NCBI GenBank assembly: GCA_903832475.1
Contig: CAILBQ010000469.1
Location: 1-14,358, forward strand
DNA from: an uncultured Acidobacteriota bacterium
GTDB taxonomy: Bacteria > Acidobacteriota > Terriglobia > Terriglobales > Acidobacteriaceae
Direction of reading: 5' to 3'
Length of the DNA stretch: 14,358 bases
How positions within the stretch are numbered: position 1 is the stretch's first letter; every line of letters begins with the position of its first letter. Of this stretch, positions 1 to 7,138 are shown piece after piece. The notes under the pieces are model-generated. The model was not told the DNA's origin, searched no databases, and saw only the letters and a list, made by a program, of their open reading frames with translations. Both the position numbers and the translations under genes were made by a program.

Positions 1-33
1 ACACTCTTTCCCTACACGACGCTCTTCCGATCT
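1..33 (+). other. Illumina read-1 adapter remnant (not genomic)
   Basis: The first 33 bases, beginning ACACTCTTTCCC and ending GCTCTTCCGATCT, are identical to the well-known Illumina TruSeq universal/read-1 adapter. This is library sequence left at the contig edge, not biology. Genomic sequence begins at base 34, only four bases before the antitoxin ATG, so the promoter and ribosome-binding site of that gene are missing from the assembly. Confidence 0.97.
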
Positions 34-37
34 ATCC

Positions 38-304
38 ATGCCGACACGTAATATCAACCTGACTCCCCAAATGGATAGTTTCGTTGACGAAAAAATCCGA
101 ACGGGGCAATACGCCAATGCCAGCGAAGTCCTACGCGCCGGGTTGCGCGCCCTGGAGCAAAGTGAGCTAGAAAACGAAGCCCGGCTGAAGGCGCTCCGTT
201 CCGCCCTTCAGGCAGGCGAAGACAGTGGTATAGCGGAAGGAGCCGTCATCGAGGAAATCCGCGAGCGGATCAGGCGCCGAGCCACTGCCACAGAAAGAGC
301 GTAG
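38..304 (+). CDS. parD: ParD-type (CopG/RHH) antitoxin
   Basis: An 88-residue antitoxin of a type II toxin-antitoxin pair. In this family the N-terminal ribbon-helix-helix dimer binds the operon's own operator and the C-terminal tail wraps around and neutralises the ParE toxin. The N-terminus MPTRNINLTPQMDSFVDEKI (1-20), followed by a GQYANASEVLRAGLR stretch (23-37), is the usual ParD signature. The charged, helical C-terminal half (40-88) fits the toxin-binding tail. The start is set by family similarity, because adapter sequence abuts the gene and no Shine-Dalgarno is visible. The toxin gene starts four bases after the stop, so the two are co-transcribed. Autoregulation is expected for the family, but the operator lies off the contig. 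Confidence 0.9.
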   Translation: MPTRNINLTPQMDSFVDEKIRTGQYANASEVLRAGLRALEQSELENEARLKALRSALQAGEDSGIAEGAVIEEIRERIRRRATATERA

Positions 305-308
305 AAGC

Positions 309-611
309 TTGCAGAAGTATCAGCTTTCGCGCCTCGCCCGCTCCGACTTGCTCGCGATCGCCGATTACACCGTCGACCGCTGGGGCATGCAGCAGGCAAA
401 CCTCTACATTGAAGGCTTGTTCAAGTGCTTCGAGCAAATTTCAGCGACACCGGCACTAGGTCGACCGTGCGATCAGGTTCGCCGCGGCTACCGTCGTCTC
501 GAGCACCGGAAGCACGTCATCTTCTATCGCGCGGATACAAATTCAGTGTTTATCAACCGCATACTTCATCAGCGCATGCTACCCGGCCCTCAGGTTTTCG
601 AGGATTACTGA
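309..611 (+). CDS. parE: ParE/RelE-superfamily toxin
   Basis: A 100-residue toxin partner of the upstream ParD-like antitoxin. ParE toxins have the RelE fold; characterised members poison DNA gyrase rather than cutting mRNA, but the target here is not shown. Visible family features are the N-terminal YQLSRLARSDLLAIADYTVDRWG (4-26), the central ALGRPCDQVRRGYRRL (49-64), the strand HRKHVIFYR (66-74) and the C-terminal RILHQRM (84-90). The length is normal and the frame intact. The start is a TTG four bases after the parD stop. The next in-frame ATG (387) would remove the first helix, so TTG with coupling to parD translation is preferred. It ends 20 bases from the convergent glgA stop. Confidence 0.9.
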   Translation: MQKYQLSRLARSDLLAIADYTVDRWGMQQANLYIEGLFKCFEQISATPALGRPCDQVRRGYRRLEHRKHVIFYRADTNSVFINRILHQRMLPGPQVFEDY

Positions 612-631
612 CTGGCCCTCTTGAAGGCCTG

Positions 632-2086
632 CTATCCCCTCCGCCGCAGCACTTCCTTAAACAACCCTTGGTACTCTCGCGCCGGCTCCTCCCACCCAAA
701 ATCCTTCGCCATTCCATTCTTCATCAGCTTTTCCCAGGACGCCTTATCCTGGAATGCCCCTAAAGCCCGATCAACCGCCCCCAGCAGATCCCACGCGTTG
801 TATCCGTAATACTTGAATCCCGTTCCCGCGCTCCCATCCCACTCTTCCACCGTGTCTTCGAGGCCTCCCGTCGCCCGCACCACCGGAACCGTCCCATACT
901 TCATCGCATACAACTGGTTCAGCCCGCACGGCTCATACCGCGACGGCATGAGCAGAATGTCCGCACCCGCAATCACCTTGTGCGTCAGCGCCAGGTCGTA
1001 CCGGACCAGTACCCCGACCCGCGCTGGATACCGCCCCGCCAGGTCCCTCAGAAAATTCTCGTAAATCGGCTCGCCCGTCCCCGCTGCCACCAGCACGATA
1101 TCCCGCTTCACCAATTCGTCGCCAATCGTCGCCAGAAAGTCTAGCCCCTTCTGCGTCACGAGGCGCGAAGACAGACCCAACACGGCCGTCGTCTCTGCCA
1201 CATTTTCGAGACCGAATGCATGCAGCAAATCCCGCCGACACTCCACCTTGCCACTTAGATCTTCTGCCGAATAATGCGCCGAGAGCTTACCATCTCGCTG
1301 CGGATCCCACTCCCCATAATCCGCCCCGTTCAAAATCCCCCGCAAATCTCCCGACCGCCGTCTGAAAGTCCCATCCAACCCCATCCCAAACTCCGCCGTC
1401 TGCACCTCCGCGGCATACGTCGGACTCACCGTTGTAAGAGCATCGGCATACACCAGGCCGCCCTTCAGAAAATTGAACGTATCATTCTGCTCCACCTTCT
1501 CGAACGTGAACACTTCCCACGGAAACAGCAACTTAGGCACCGTATCCGGCGTAAACGCCCCCTGGTATCCGGCGTTGTGTACCGTCAACACCGCCGCCAC
1601 CTTCTGCAGCAGCGGATCGAAGTAATACACCGTCCGCAGATACACCGCCACCAGCGCCGCCTGCCAGTCATGCAGGTGAAAAATATCCGGAACCCCCAGC
1701 AGCTTGCTAGCCTCGATCACCGCCCGGCTGAACAATCCAAACCGCTCCCAATTGTTCGGATACTCCCCCATCCCTGGAGGCCCATACAGCCCCTCCCGGT
1801 CAAAAAGCTCGGGGCAATCGATCAGGTAGAACTGCACACCATCTCGCACTCCGCCGTCCACAACGCCGACAAAACGGTTGTAGTTTTCAAAAGGAATGGT
1901 GATGGATCGACAAGCATACTTCAAATCCTCCCCCAGCTGCGCCCGCGCCACCCGGTACAACGGCACATACACCGCGACCTTGTGTCCCAGCTTCACCAAC
2001 TCCGGAGCCAGCTCCGCCACCACATCCGCCAGCCCACCCGTCTTCGCAAACGGCTCACACTCCGAAGCAGCAAAAACGATCTCCAT
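632..2086 (-). CDS. glgA: Glycogen (starch) synthase, ADP-glucose type, GT5
   Basis: A 484-residue GT5 glucosyltransferase that transfers glucose from ADP-glucose to the growing alpha-1,4-glucan, the elongation step of glycogen synthesis in the cytoplasm. The N-terminal Rossmann domain carries the ADP-glucose-binding KTGGLADV motif (15-22) and HLHDWQ (137-142). The C-terminal domain has SRLVTQKG (307-314) and the family signature SRYEPCGLNQLYAMKYG (382-398), whose glutamate (E385) matches the conserved catalytic-site residue. Length is typical and no key motif is missing. I chose the ATG at 2086 over a TTG six bases upstream because GAGGGGAG lies 7 nt before it. The gene stands alone here, without glgB, glgC or glgP, and converges on parE. 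Confidence 0.96.
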   Translation of the reverse strand: MEIVFAASECEPFAKTGGLADVVAELAPELVKLGHKVAVYVPLYRVARAQLGEDLKYACRSITIPFENYNRFVGVVDGGVRDGVQFYLIDCPELFDREGLYGPPGMGEYPNNWERFGLFSRAVIEASKLLGVPDIFHLHDWQAALVAVYLRTVYYFDPLLQKVAAVLTVHNAGYQGAFTPDTVPKLLFPWEVFTFEKVEQNDTFNFLKGGLVYADALTTVSPTYAAEVQTAEFGMGLDGTFRRRSGDLRGILNGADYGEWDPQRDGKLSAHYSAEDLSGKVECRRDLLHAFGLENVAETTAVLGLSSRLVTQKGLDFLATIGDELVKRDIVLVAAGTGEPIYENFLRDLAGRYPARVGVLVRYDLALTHKVIAGADILLMPSRYEPCGLNQLYAMKYGTVPVVRATGGLEDTVEEWDGSAGTGFKYYGYNAWDLLGAVDRALGAFQDKASWEKLMKNGMAKDFGWEEPAREYQGLFKEVLRRRG

Positions 2087-2093
2087 ACACAAA

Positions 2094-2101
2094 CTCCCCT
2101 C
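2094..2101 (-). promoter_or_regulatory. Ribosome-binding site deciding the glgA start
   Basis: On the minus strand GAGGGGAG lies 7 nt before the ATG at 2086 but almost touches the alternative TTG at 2092. This spacing favours the ATG. Confidence 0.65.
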
Positions 2102-2282
2102 GATCTCTCACAACAACAGCACGCCAGTCACCTGAATCCGCTGCAAGGCCCGCATTCGGACAAATCCCTCGCTGAATCCACGCCCCAGTCTATGATGCGC
2201 CTTTCAGAACGCCCGACTCACCCGCCTCTCCGCCCCAAACTCGATTTTGAATCGCACCGTCCCCCGAATCGTCTCATCCCCT

Positions 2283-3032
2283 ATGAGGCCCGAAAGCTCG
2301 CTCGCCAACATCCCCGACCACTCACTCGACCCCACACAGTATCCGCTCGACAATCCCATCGGCAACTCCCTCCTTACCGAGCACCGCCGCTTCGCCCTCA
2401 CCTGCGGAGGCGCCCTTCGCTACCCGCCCGATATTGGCCCGCTCAGCCACATAGAAGACCAGTCCCCCCAGAGCTACCAGGCGCTCCGCCAACTAACCCC
2501 CGCCGGTGGCGTCGTAGCCCTCTTTCTTCACCATCCTCCCGCGCTCCCAGAGCATTGGAAATTCGTTCGCGGCGGACTCCTCGACCAGATGGTCCTCGAT
2601 CCTGCGTCTTTTTCGGCCTCTCCCCAATCCTCTCCGCCCGGCCTCACAATTCGTCAACTCGCCGCCGACGACGTCCCGCAGATGATCGCGCTCGCCACCC
2701 TAACCGAGCCCGGCCCGTTCCAGCAACGCACCATCGAGCTAGGCCAGTTCGTGGGAGCGTTCGCGAAGGATCGCCTCATCGCCATGGCCGGCCAGCGTAC
2801 TCATCTGCCCGAGTACGTTGAAGTCAGCGCCGTCTGCACCCATCCCGACGCGCGCGGCCGGGGACTGGCTCGCCTGCTGATGTCCCGGGTCATCGAAAAT
2901 ATCCTTTCCCGCGAAAAAACCCCCTGCCTGCACTGCTTTTCCGACAATCACGCCGCTATCCGTGTCTATCGCGACCTCGGATTCGTCCTTCGCCGCAATT
3001 TTCACCTCTCCGTCCTGCAAAACCAGCCCTGA
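2283..3032 (+). CDS. GNAT-family N-acetyltransferase (FR47-like)
   Basis: A 249-residue protein with a C-terminal GNAT domain that would transfer an acetyl group from acetyl-CoA to an unidentified amine. The acetyl-CoA pyrophosphate loop is visible as VCTHPDARGRGLARLLMSRV (174-193), with the R-G-R-G-L-A core at 181-186. The late motif DNHAAIRVYRDLGF (211-224) is also typical of FR47-like members. The N-terminal half (about 1-110) is the less conserved lobe often seen in this subgroup. I chose ATG 2283; a TTG at 2247 in the same frame would add 12 residues and neither has a clear Shine-Dalgarno. The gene is divergent from glgA and 58 bases upstream of rsmA, so it may share a transcript with it. 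The substrate cannot be predicted. Confidence 0.85.
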   Translation: MRPESSLANIPDHSLDPTQYPLDNPIGNSLLTEHRRFALTCGGALRYPPDIGPLSHIEDQSPQSYQALRQLTPAGGVVALFLHHPPALPEHWKFVRGGLLDQMVLDPASFSASPQSSPPGLTIRQLAADDVPQMIALATLTEPGPFQQRTIELGQFVGAFAKDRLIAMAGQRTHLPEYVEVSAVCTHPDARGRGLARLLMSRVIENILSREKTPCLHCFSDNHAAIRVYRDLGFVLRRNFHLSVLQNQP

Positions 3033-3090
3033 TCTCAGCCATTGCTGCACCCCGCGCCCGCACGGCCCCCGTGCTCTACCATCAACTCTG

Positions 3091-3891
3091 ATGTCCTCTA
3101 AATCCAGACTCGGCCAGAACTTCCTCCGCGATCCCCAAGCCGTCCAGCGCGTTATCGCCGCCCTCGGCGACCTCACCAGCCGCACCGTCGTCGAAATCGG
3201 CCCCGGCAAAGCCGCCATCACCGAAGGACTGGCCACCCGGGCAGCGCGCCTGATTCCCGTGGAACTAGACCGCGAACTCGCCTGGATCCTCCAGGAGCGC
3301 TTCTCTCCCGAAAAGGGCTTCCCTAACGTCACCGTTGCCCGCCAGGACATTCTCGAGTTTGACTTCGCGGCCGCCACCCAGCCCCCCGGTGAACCCCTCC
3401 TCGTCGTAGGCAATCTCCCCTACTACATCACTTCGCCCATCCTGCTGAAGCTAGCCGCCAGCGCCGCCTCTATCTCGCGTGCCGTACTCATGGTCCAGCG
3501 CGAAGTCGCCGACCGCGTCACCGCCCAGCCCGGCACCCGCGAATACGGCCTGCTCACCGTCACCCTCCAGCTCTACGGCGCCACCGAAGCCCTCTTCACC
3601 CTACCCCCCTCTGCCTTCGTCCCCCCGCCCGAAGTCCACTCCACCGTCTTCCGCTGGAACTTCGCCCCTCGTTTCACCGAACTTGCCGTCGAAGAGGCCC
3701 CCTTCATCGCTTTCCTCAAGCAATGCTTCGCCCAGAAGCGCAAGACGCTCTCCAACAACCTCCGCGCCGCCCGCATGCCAGCTCAGCAGGTCGCCCAGGC
3801 GCTCGAAACCTGCGCCATACCACCCCAAGCCCGCGCCGAGACTCTTCCCCTTACTCAGTTCGCCCAACTCTTTCGAACCTTCCAAAGTTGA
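3091..3891 (+). CDS. rsmA: 16S rRNA (adenine(1518)-N6/adenine(1519)-N6)-dimethyltransferase
   Basis: A 266-residue RsmA/KsgA enzyme that uses SAM to dimethylate two adjacent adenines near the 3' end of 16S rRNA during small-subunit maturation. Family landmarks in order are SRLGQNFLRD (5-14), the SAM-binding VEIGPGKAAIT (34-44), the adenine-binding NLPYYI (108-113), QREVADR (136-142) and FVPPPEVHS (176-184), followed by the small helical C-terminal domain with KRKTLSNNLR (226-235). The SAM loop reads GPGKAAIT where GPGxGxLT is common, a mild variation. The open frame runs upstream to 2962, but that part overlaps the acetyltransferase gene and has no family similarity, so ATG 3091 is the start. 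No obvious Shine-Dalgarno precedes it. Confidence 0.96.
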   Translation: MSSKSRLGQNFLRDPQAVQRVIAALGDLTSRTVVEIGPGKAAITEGLATRAARLIPVELDRELAWILQERFSPEKGFPNVTVARQDILEFDFAAATQPPGEPLLVVGNLPYYITSPILLKLAASAASISRAVLMVQREVADRVTAQPGTREYGLLTVTLQLYGATEALFTLPPSAFVPPPEVHSTVFRWNFAPRFTELAVEEAPFIAFLKQCFAQKRKTLSNNLRAARMPAQQVAQALETCAIPPQARAETLPLTQFAQLFRTFQS

Positions 3892-3897
3892 ACCAGC

Positions 3898-3934
3898 AAA
3901 AAAAGTGCCGACCCTGAACCAGCAATCGGCACTT
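3898..3934 (-). terminator. Intrinsic terminator of the FecR-protein gene
   Basis: A perfect 9-bp inverted repeat, AAGTGCCGA (3903-3911) and TCGGCACTT (3926-3934), closes a 14-nt loop. Read on the minus strand the stem runs directly into seven T residues (3898-3904), the classic Rho-independent layout, ending the gene whose stop is at 3964. On the plus strand there is no T tract after the stem, so it should terminate rsmA transcripts poorly. Confidence 0.85.
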
Positions 3935-3963
3935 CGTATTCAAGCTTTCCAAACGGTCCGGTC

Positions 3964-5628
3964 TTACTTGTGCGACCCACCACCGCCGCCGCCGCCACCG
4001 CCGCCGGCATGCCCGCCACCACCACCGCCACCACCAGATGGCATCGATGGAGCGGAATGGCTTGCACCACCACCGCCACCAAACGAAGAGGCCTGATGGC
4101 TCGGCGCTGGACTGGAAGGTCGGCTGCCTGCATTATTGCCAGCAGATGGACGATACCCTGGTTGTGCCGTCTGCCCTGGCATCGGAGTTCGGGCTACCGT
4201 TCCATATCCTGCACCAGAACCGCCATACACAGGATGTCCCCCCGGAGAGCCAATCACCGGCTGCGTCCGCACCGGGCTCGTCCCGAAAGAAGCACCCGCA
4301 TGCTCATACGTCGGCCGTGACGCGATTGGCTTGAGCGGTTCAACCGTGTGGCCCGCGATCGTCACCGGTCTTGGCGTTCCGTGCACCGGCCTCGCCGGAA
4401 GGGTCGGATCACGGCGATCGACCGGAACCGCCGCCACTCTTGTCAGATGAACCGGAGATCCCGGCCGTATCGGCCGTGGAGTCGGTCGCCGTGGCGGCTT
4501 GTACCCTCGCGGACCGCTGCCTACGTTGTAGCCCCATCCGCTCGGATAACCCCACCAAGGATTGCAGCTGCCAAGACCCGTACCGATGTAGCCGCCACCC
4601 ATACCCGCGTTCCAGCCCCAGCCAATCGTGTCGTAGTAGTTCCACGTCCCGCACTGGAACGGCGCATATCCCCAGTTGTAGCCGGATACCCAGACATATC
4701 CATAGCGGGGGTAGTACACCCACCGTCCATATCCGTACGGATCCCAGCTCACGCCCTGGTCCTGCGCATCGTACGGCGACCAGATATAACCCTGTCCAGG
4801 CACGTTGTACCAGTTGCCGTTCGAATCCAGCTCGCTCATGCCCATCGCTGGATTGATTCCAGCTCCACTCGTCGCCGCCGTCTTATCAGCCGACGCTGCA
4901 TTCAGCGCCTGGTCCCGATCCGCATTCCAGCTATCCCATGAATCGGAGTCTATGTTCTCAACCACGCTGTACTTGTCCATGTTGGCCGCGTCCAGCGTCA
5001 GGCTCTCGCCGCCGTGCACATCCACCTGCAGGTTGCTGCCCCGCTCCACGTGCACGTTCCCCGAAAACACCGCCATCTGCCCGGGAGGAACATCTTCACT
5101 CACCCGCACCACCGAAAAACCGCTCGGCACAAAGGAAGTCCGGTCAAAGCTGACCCGAATCGTGTCTTCTGCCGTACTCGGCTCCAGCTCAAAGTAGGCC
5201 AGTCCGCTGTTGAGCACCAACTCCGAGTGCATTGCCGTACCTTCGCGCTGCAGCTTCGCCAGGGTCAACGACGAATTCGGCGAAATGCGCGCCAGGCTTC
5301 CATCCTCCAACTGCACTTCCGCCCGGCCGTCGTTGCCGGTAATGATCTGCGAACCTTCAAACAGCGGCAGATTGGTCGTCGCCTGGTCAGCAATCACCGT
5401 GCCGTCCTGCACTACCTGCACCTGCCCATCCACGCTGCTCAGCCGCAACGCGCGAGCCCCACCACCTTTCGCCCCTTCGCCGTCATCTCCGGCAGCCAGC
5501 AAGTTCAGGGAGGCAATCAGCAAGAGGGCCGCGGTCAGCGCCATGGCTGCACCCGCAAAAGAGCCTCGTCGCAACATCGAACCGCCGTTGCCACCAGGTA
5601 TTGAATTGACGTTTTTTGATTTATCCAT
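3964..5628 (-). CDS. FecR-domain protein with W/Y/G-rich (DUF6600-like) repeats and poly-Gly tail
   Basis: A 554-residue envelope protein of unknown role. A hydrophobic segment at 24-46 is an N-terminal anchor or signal. Residues about 66-205 resemble a FecR domain: LFEGSQIITGNDGRAEVQLEDGS (89-111), then a second half with FSVVRVSE and VFSGNVHVERG. Residues about 268-345 are short W/Y/G repeats (GNWYNVPGQGYIWSP, GRWVYYPRYGYVWVSGYNWG), which I recognise as DUF6600-like. From 375 the chain is Pro/Arg-rich and then Gly/Ser/His-rich, ending in two glycine runs (532-539 and 542-551) before SHK. No sigma or TonB gene is adjacent, so classical FecR signalling is unlikely. ATG 5628 has a GGGGGA ribosome-binding site about 5 nt upstream. 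A good terminator follows. Domain call firm; function unknown. Confidence 0.85.
   Translation of the reverse strand: MDKSKNVNSIPGGNGGSMLRRGSFAGAAMALTAALLLIASLNLLAAGDDGEGAKGGGARALRLSSVDGQVQVVQDGTVIADQATTNLPLFEGSQIITGNDGRAEVQLEDGSLARISPNSSLTLAKLQREGTAMHSELVLNSGLAYFELEPSTAEDTIRVSFDRTSFVPSGFSVVRVSEDVPPGQMAVFSGNVHVERGSNLQVDVHGGESLTLDAANMDKYSVVENIDSDSWDSWNADRDQALNAASADKTAATSGAGINPAMGMSELDSNGNWYNVPGQGYIWSPYDAQDQGVSWDPYGYGRWVYYPRYGYVWVSGYNWGYAPFQCGTWNYYDTIGWGWNAGMGGGYIGTGLGSCNPWWGYPSGWGYNVGSGPRGYKPPRRPTPRPIRPGSPVHLTRVAAVPVDRRDPTLPARPVHGTPRPVTIAGHTVEPLKPIASRPTYEHAGASFGTSPVRTQPVIGSPGGHPVYGGSGAGYGTVARTPMPGQTAQPGYRPSAGNNAGSRPSSPAPSHQASSFGGGGGASHSAPSMPSGGGGGGGGHAGGGGGGGGGGSHK
3976..4035 (-). repeat. Poly-glycine codon tract
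   Basis: A near-uniform run of GGC/GGT/GGG codons (CCG, CCA and CCC triplets on the plus strand) encodes glycine residues 532-551 of the FecR-domain protein, interrupted only by His540-Ala541. Such runs are prone to slippage and to assembly or length errors. Confidence 0.85.
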
Positions 5629-5647
5629 GGGAATCCCCCGCTTACCG

Positions 5648-5669
5648 CCTCAAGATTGAAGCCTTGAGG
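5648..5669 (-). other. Hairpin in the leader of the FecR-protein gene
   Basis: A perfect 7-bp inverted repeat, CCTCAAG (5648-5654) and CTTGAGG (5663-5669), with an 8-nt loop lies 19 bases upstream of the ATG at 5628, just before the Shine-Dalgarno. It could influence translation or mRNA stability, but nothing more than the pairing is visible. Confidence 0.4.
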
Positions 5670-5753
5670 AAACCGCGTGACCCTACTGTGACACTTCAGC
5701 CTTCAGAAAGTTGCAAATTGTCCCGACAAATTCGAAAGAATTGTAAACCCGTT

Positions 5754-6437
5754 TCAATTTGTTTGCGTCAACAGCAGGCGGGCCTTCTTCCGAGCCCTCT
5801 CAAGCACTTGGTCGTCCGACGCAATCTTGGTCAGGGTTTCGCGAATCGTCCCAACTTCCAGCGCCTCGCCGTCCTTTGAAGCACTCACCAGGTTCTCCAT
5901 CTCGCGATCGATTCCCAGCCGGTCATGCACCAGCAGCTTTTCCAGACGCGCCCCAAACAACAGAGTCGTCTCCACCGCCATCAGAGAATCGCCCAGCGAT
6001 TGAATGTCCTTGTCCTTTGAATAATTGAATTCGCACTCCCCGCTGCCCTCCGGCCCCGAATAACTCAACCGCTTCGTCCCCTGAAACGCCACCTTGAGCC
6101 GGCTATCGCACGCCATCGCAAACAACTTCCGTCGCCGCGCCGTCGCAAAAATCTGCTCCGTCAGCGCAGGGCTCAACTGAATATCCCTGTGCACCGATCC
6201 CGCCTCGATTTGCCTGGACCCCGTGTTCGGTCCAGCCTCCGCCCCCGCACTCTCCGCATTGAATACGCCCGACCCATCAGGATTCACTTTGATCTCCCAA
6301 TGCGATGGCAAAAGCTGCGCGTTCGTAAACTCCATACGAAACACCGGCGCCTGTTGCGCTCGAATCCTTGTCCCACCTGCGACGACGGCCAGTGACAAAA
6401 CCGCTGCCGCCCACCATTTCTGCGTCACTGTTGTCAT
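5754..6437 (-). CDS. Secreted protein of unknown function, coupled to ruvC
   Basis: A 227-residue protein I cannot assign to a named family. Residues 1-28 are a signal peptide: Lys7, a hydrophobic core WWAAAVLSLAVVAG, and a probable cleavage after RIRA before QQAPVF. The mature protein begins with a strand-rich region (35-80, with the turn VNPDGSGVF). A middle part holds two cysteines, C110 and C135, that could form a disulfide. The last third (about 140-223) looks helical and charged. No catalytic motif is evident. Its ATG overlaps the ruvC stop in an ATGA junction, so it is co-transcribed and translationally coupled. That is odd for an exported protein behind a cytoplasmic Holliday-junction nuclease, where ruvA often sits. 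The FecR-protein gene follows 125 bases downstream. Confidence 0.8.
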   Translation of the reverse strand: MTTVTQKWWAAAVLSLAVVAGGTRIRAQQAPVFRMEFTNAQLLPSHWEIKVNPDGSGVFNAESAGAEAGPNTGSRQIEAGSVHRDIQLSPALTEQIFATARRRKLFAMACDSRLKVAFQGTKRLSYSGPEGSGECEFNYSKDKDIQSLGDSLMAVETTLLFGARLEKLLVHDRLGIDREMENLVSASKDGEALEVGTIRETLTKIASDDQVLERARKKARLLLTQTN

Positions 6438-6943
6438 CTCCGTATCTCCTGCAACTGCAAGGTTTGCGCCGTGTGAATATGGCAGATGGCGATCGCCAGT
6501 GCATCCGCCGCATCCGGCGGCGACGGCGGCTCCGCCAATCCCAGCAACCGCGCCACCATGAACTGTACCTGCTCTTTCCCCGCTAATCCGTATCCCACCA
6601 CCGACGACTTGATCTTCAGCGGAGCGTATTCGGCCACCGGTAGTCCCGCTCTAGAAGTCGCCAGCAGCGCCACTCCGCGCACATGTCCCAGCTTCAGGGC
6701 TGATTTGGCGTTCACAGAATAGAAAACTTCTTCTACTGCCACAACCTCGGGCTTCCAAAGCTCGATCGCCCCGTTCAGCTCATCAAAAACCTGCTTCAAG
6801 CGGTCCGGGAACGTCTTCTGCTTGGGCAGCCGTATCGCCCCGAACGAGCAACAGACCAGCCGTGGATTCCGGCTCATCTCATCCGATTCCACTACCCCGT
6901 AGCCGGTTATCTCCGTGCCGCAGTCAATTCCCAAAACCCGCAT
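6434..6943 (-). CDS. ruvC: Crossover junction endodeoxyribonuclease RuvC
   Basis: A 169-residue Holliday-junction resolvase that, with RuvAB, cuts branched recombination intermediates symmetrically. The four acidic catalytic positions are present: D7 in LGIDCG, E71 in VAVEEVF, and D144 and D147 in PPDAADALAIA. The block SVNAKSALKLGHVRGVAL (76-93) is the most conserved part of the family. Cys8 replaces the proline usual after GID, a minor change. ATG 6943 gives normal length and starts at the family's N-terminus MRVLGID; the frame extends upstream without similarity. Neither ruvA nor ruvB is in the window. The last four bases overlap the start of the downstream secreted-protein gene. Confidence 0.95.
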   Translation of the reverse strand: MRVLGIDCGTEITGYGVVESDEMSRNPRLVCCSFGAIRLPKQKTFPDRLKQVFDELNGAIELWKPEVVAVEEVFYSVNAKSALKLGHVRGVALLATSRAGLPVAEYAPLKIKSSVVGYGLAGKEQVQFMVARLLGLAEPPSPPDAADALAIAICHIHTAQTLQLQEIRR

Positions 6944-7069
6944 CTGCGTAAGACTATCGCAGCCCCCACTGCAATGGAACATTTCTCTGCAACTCGGCTT
7001 GCCCGCGTCACTCCAAAGTCATCCGTTGCTCCTCCGCGATCAGTCCTTTCCCACCCTGCTGCCTGCGTC

Positions 7070-7075
7070 TATACT
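7070..7075 (+). promoter_or_regulatory. Possible -10 box for the Gfo/Idh/MocA gene
   Basis: TATACT matches five of six consensus -10 bases, 63 nt upstream of the ATG at 7139. The -35 position at 17-bp spacing (7047-7052) reads TTTCCC and is poor, so the promoter is tentative. The 195-base gap to ruvC must hold divergent promoters; I see no clear operator in it. Confidence 0.3.
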
Positions 7076-7138
7076 CGGAACGCGCCGTAGATTACGCCAC
7101 CCTGCCGCCCGAAAAATCGATTTATAGAGGTCCTCCCG

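Noticed and set aside
34..611. A new phage-defence or mobile system at the left edge
   Set aside because: Only a standard ParD/ParE pair is visible; no integrase, attachment site, nuclease or ATPase accompanies it before glgA begins.
1274..2821. A 515-codon open frame on the plus strand
   Set aside because: It runs antisense through glgA and then out of frame through the acetyltransferase gene. Its translation is dominated by R, P, H and S, as expected for a shadow frame in high-GC DNA.
2962..3090. A 43-residue N-terminal extension of RsmA
   Set aside because: It overlaps the acetyltransferase gene, has no similarity to the family, and the family N-terminus begins at ATG 3091.
3976..4035. 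Tandem triplets that could be read as a repeat array or CRISPR-like element
   Set aside because: They are in-frame glycine codons inside the FecR-domain protein; there are no regular spacers.
5733..5766. TTGACG and TACAAT on the minus strand as a promoter for the FecR-protein gene
   Set aside because: The spacing is 20 bases, too long for a typical sigma-70 promoter, and the -35 element lies within the end of the upstream coding sequence.
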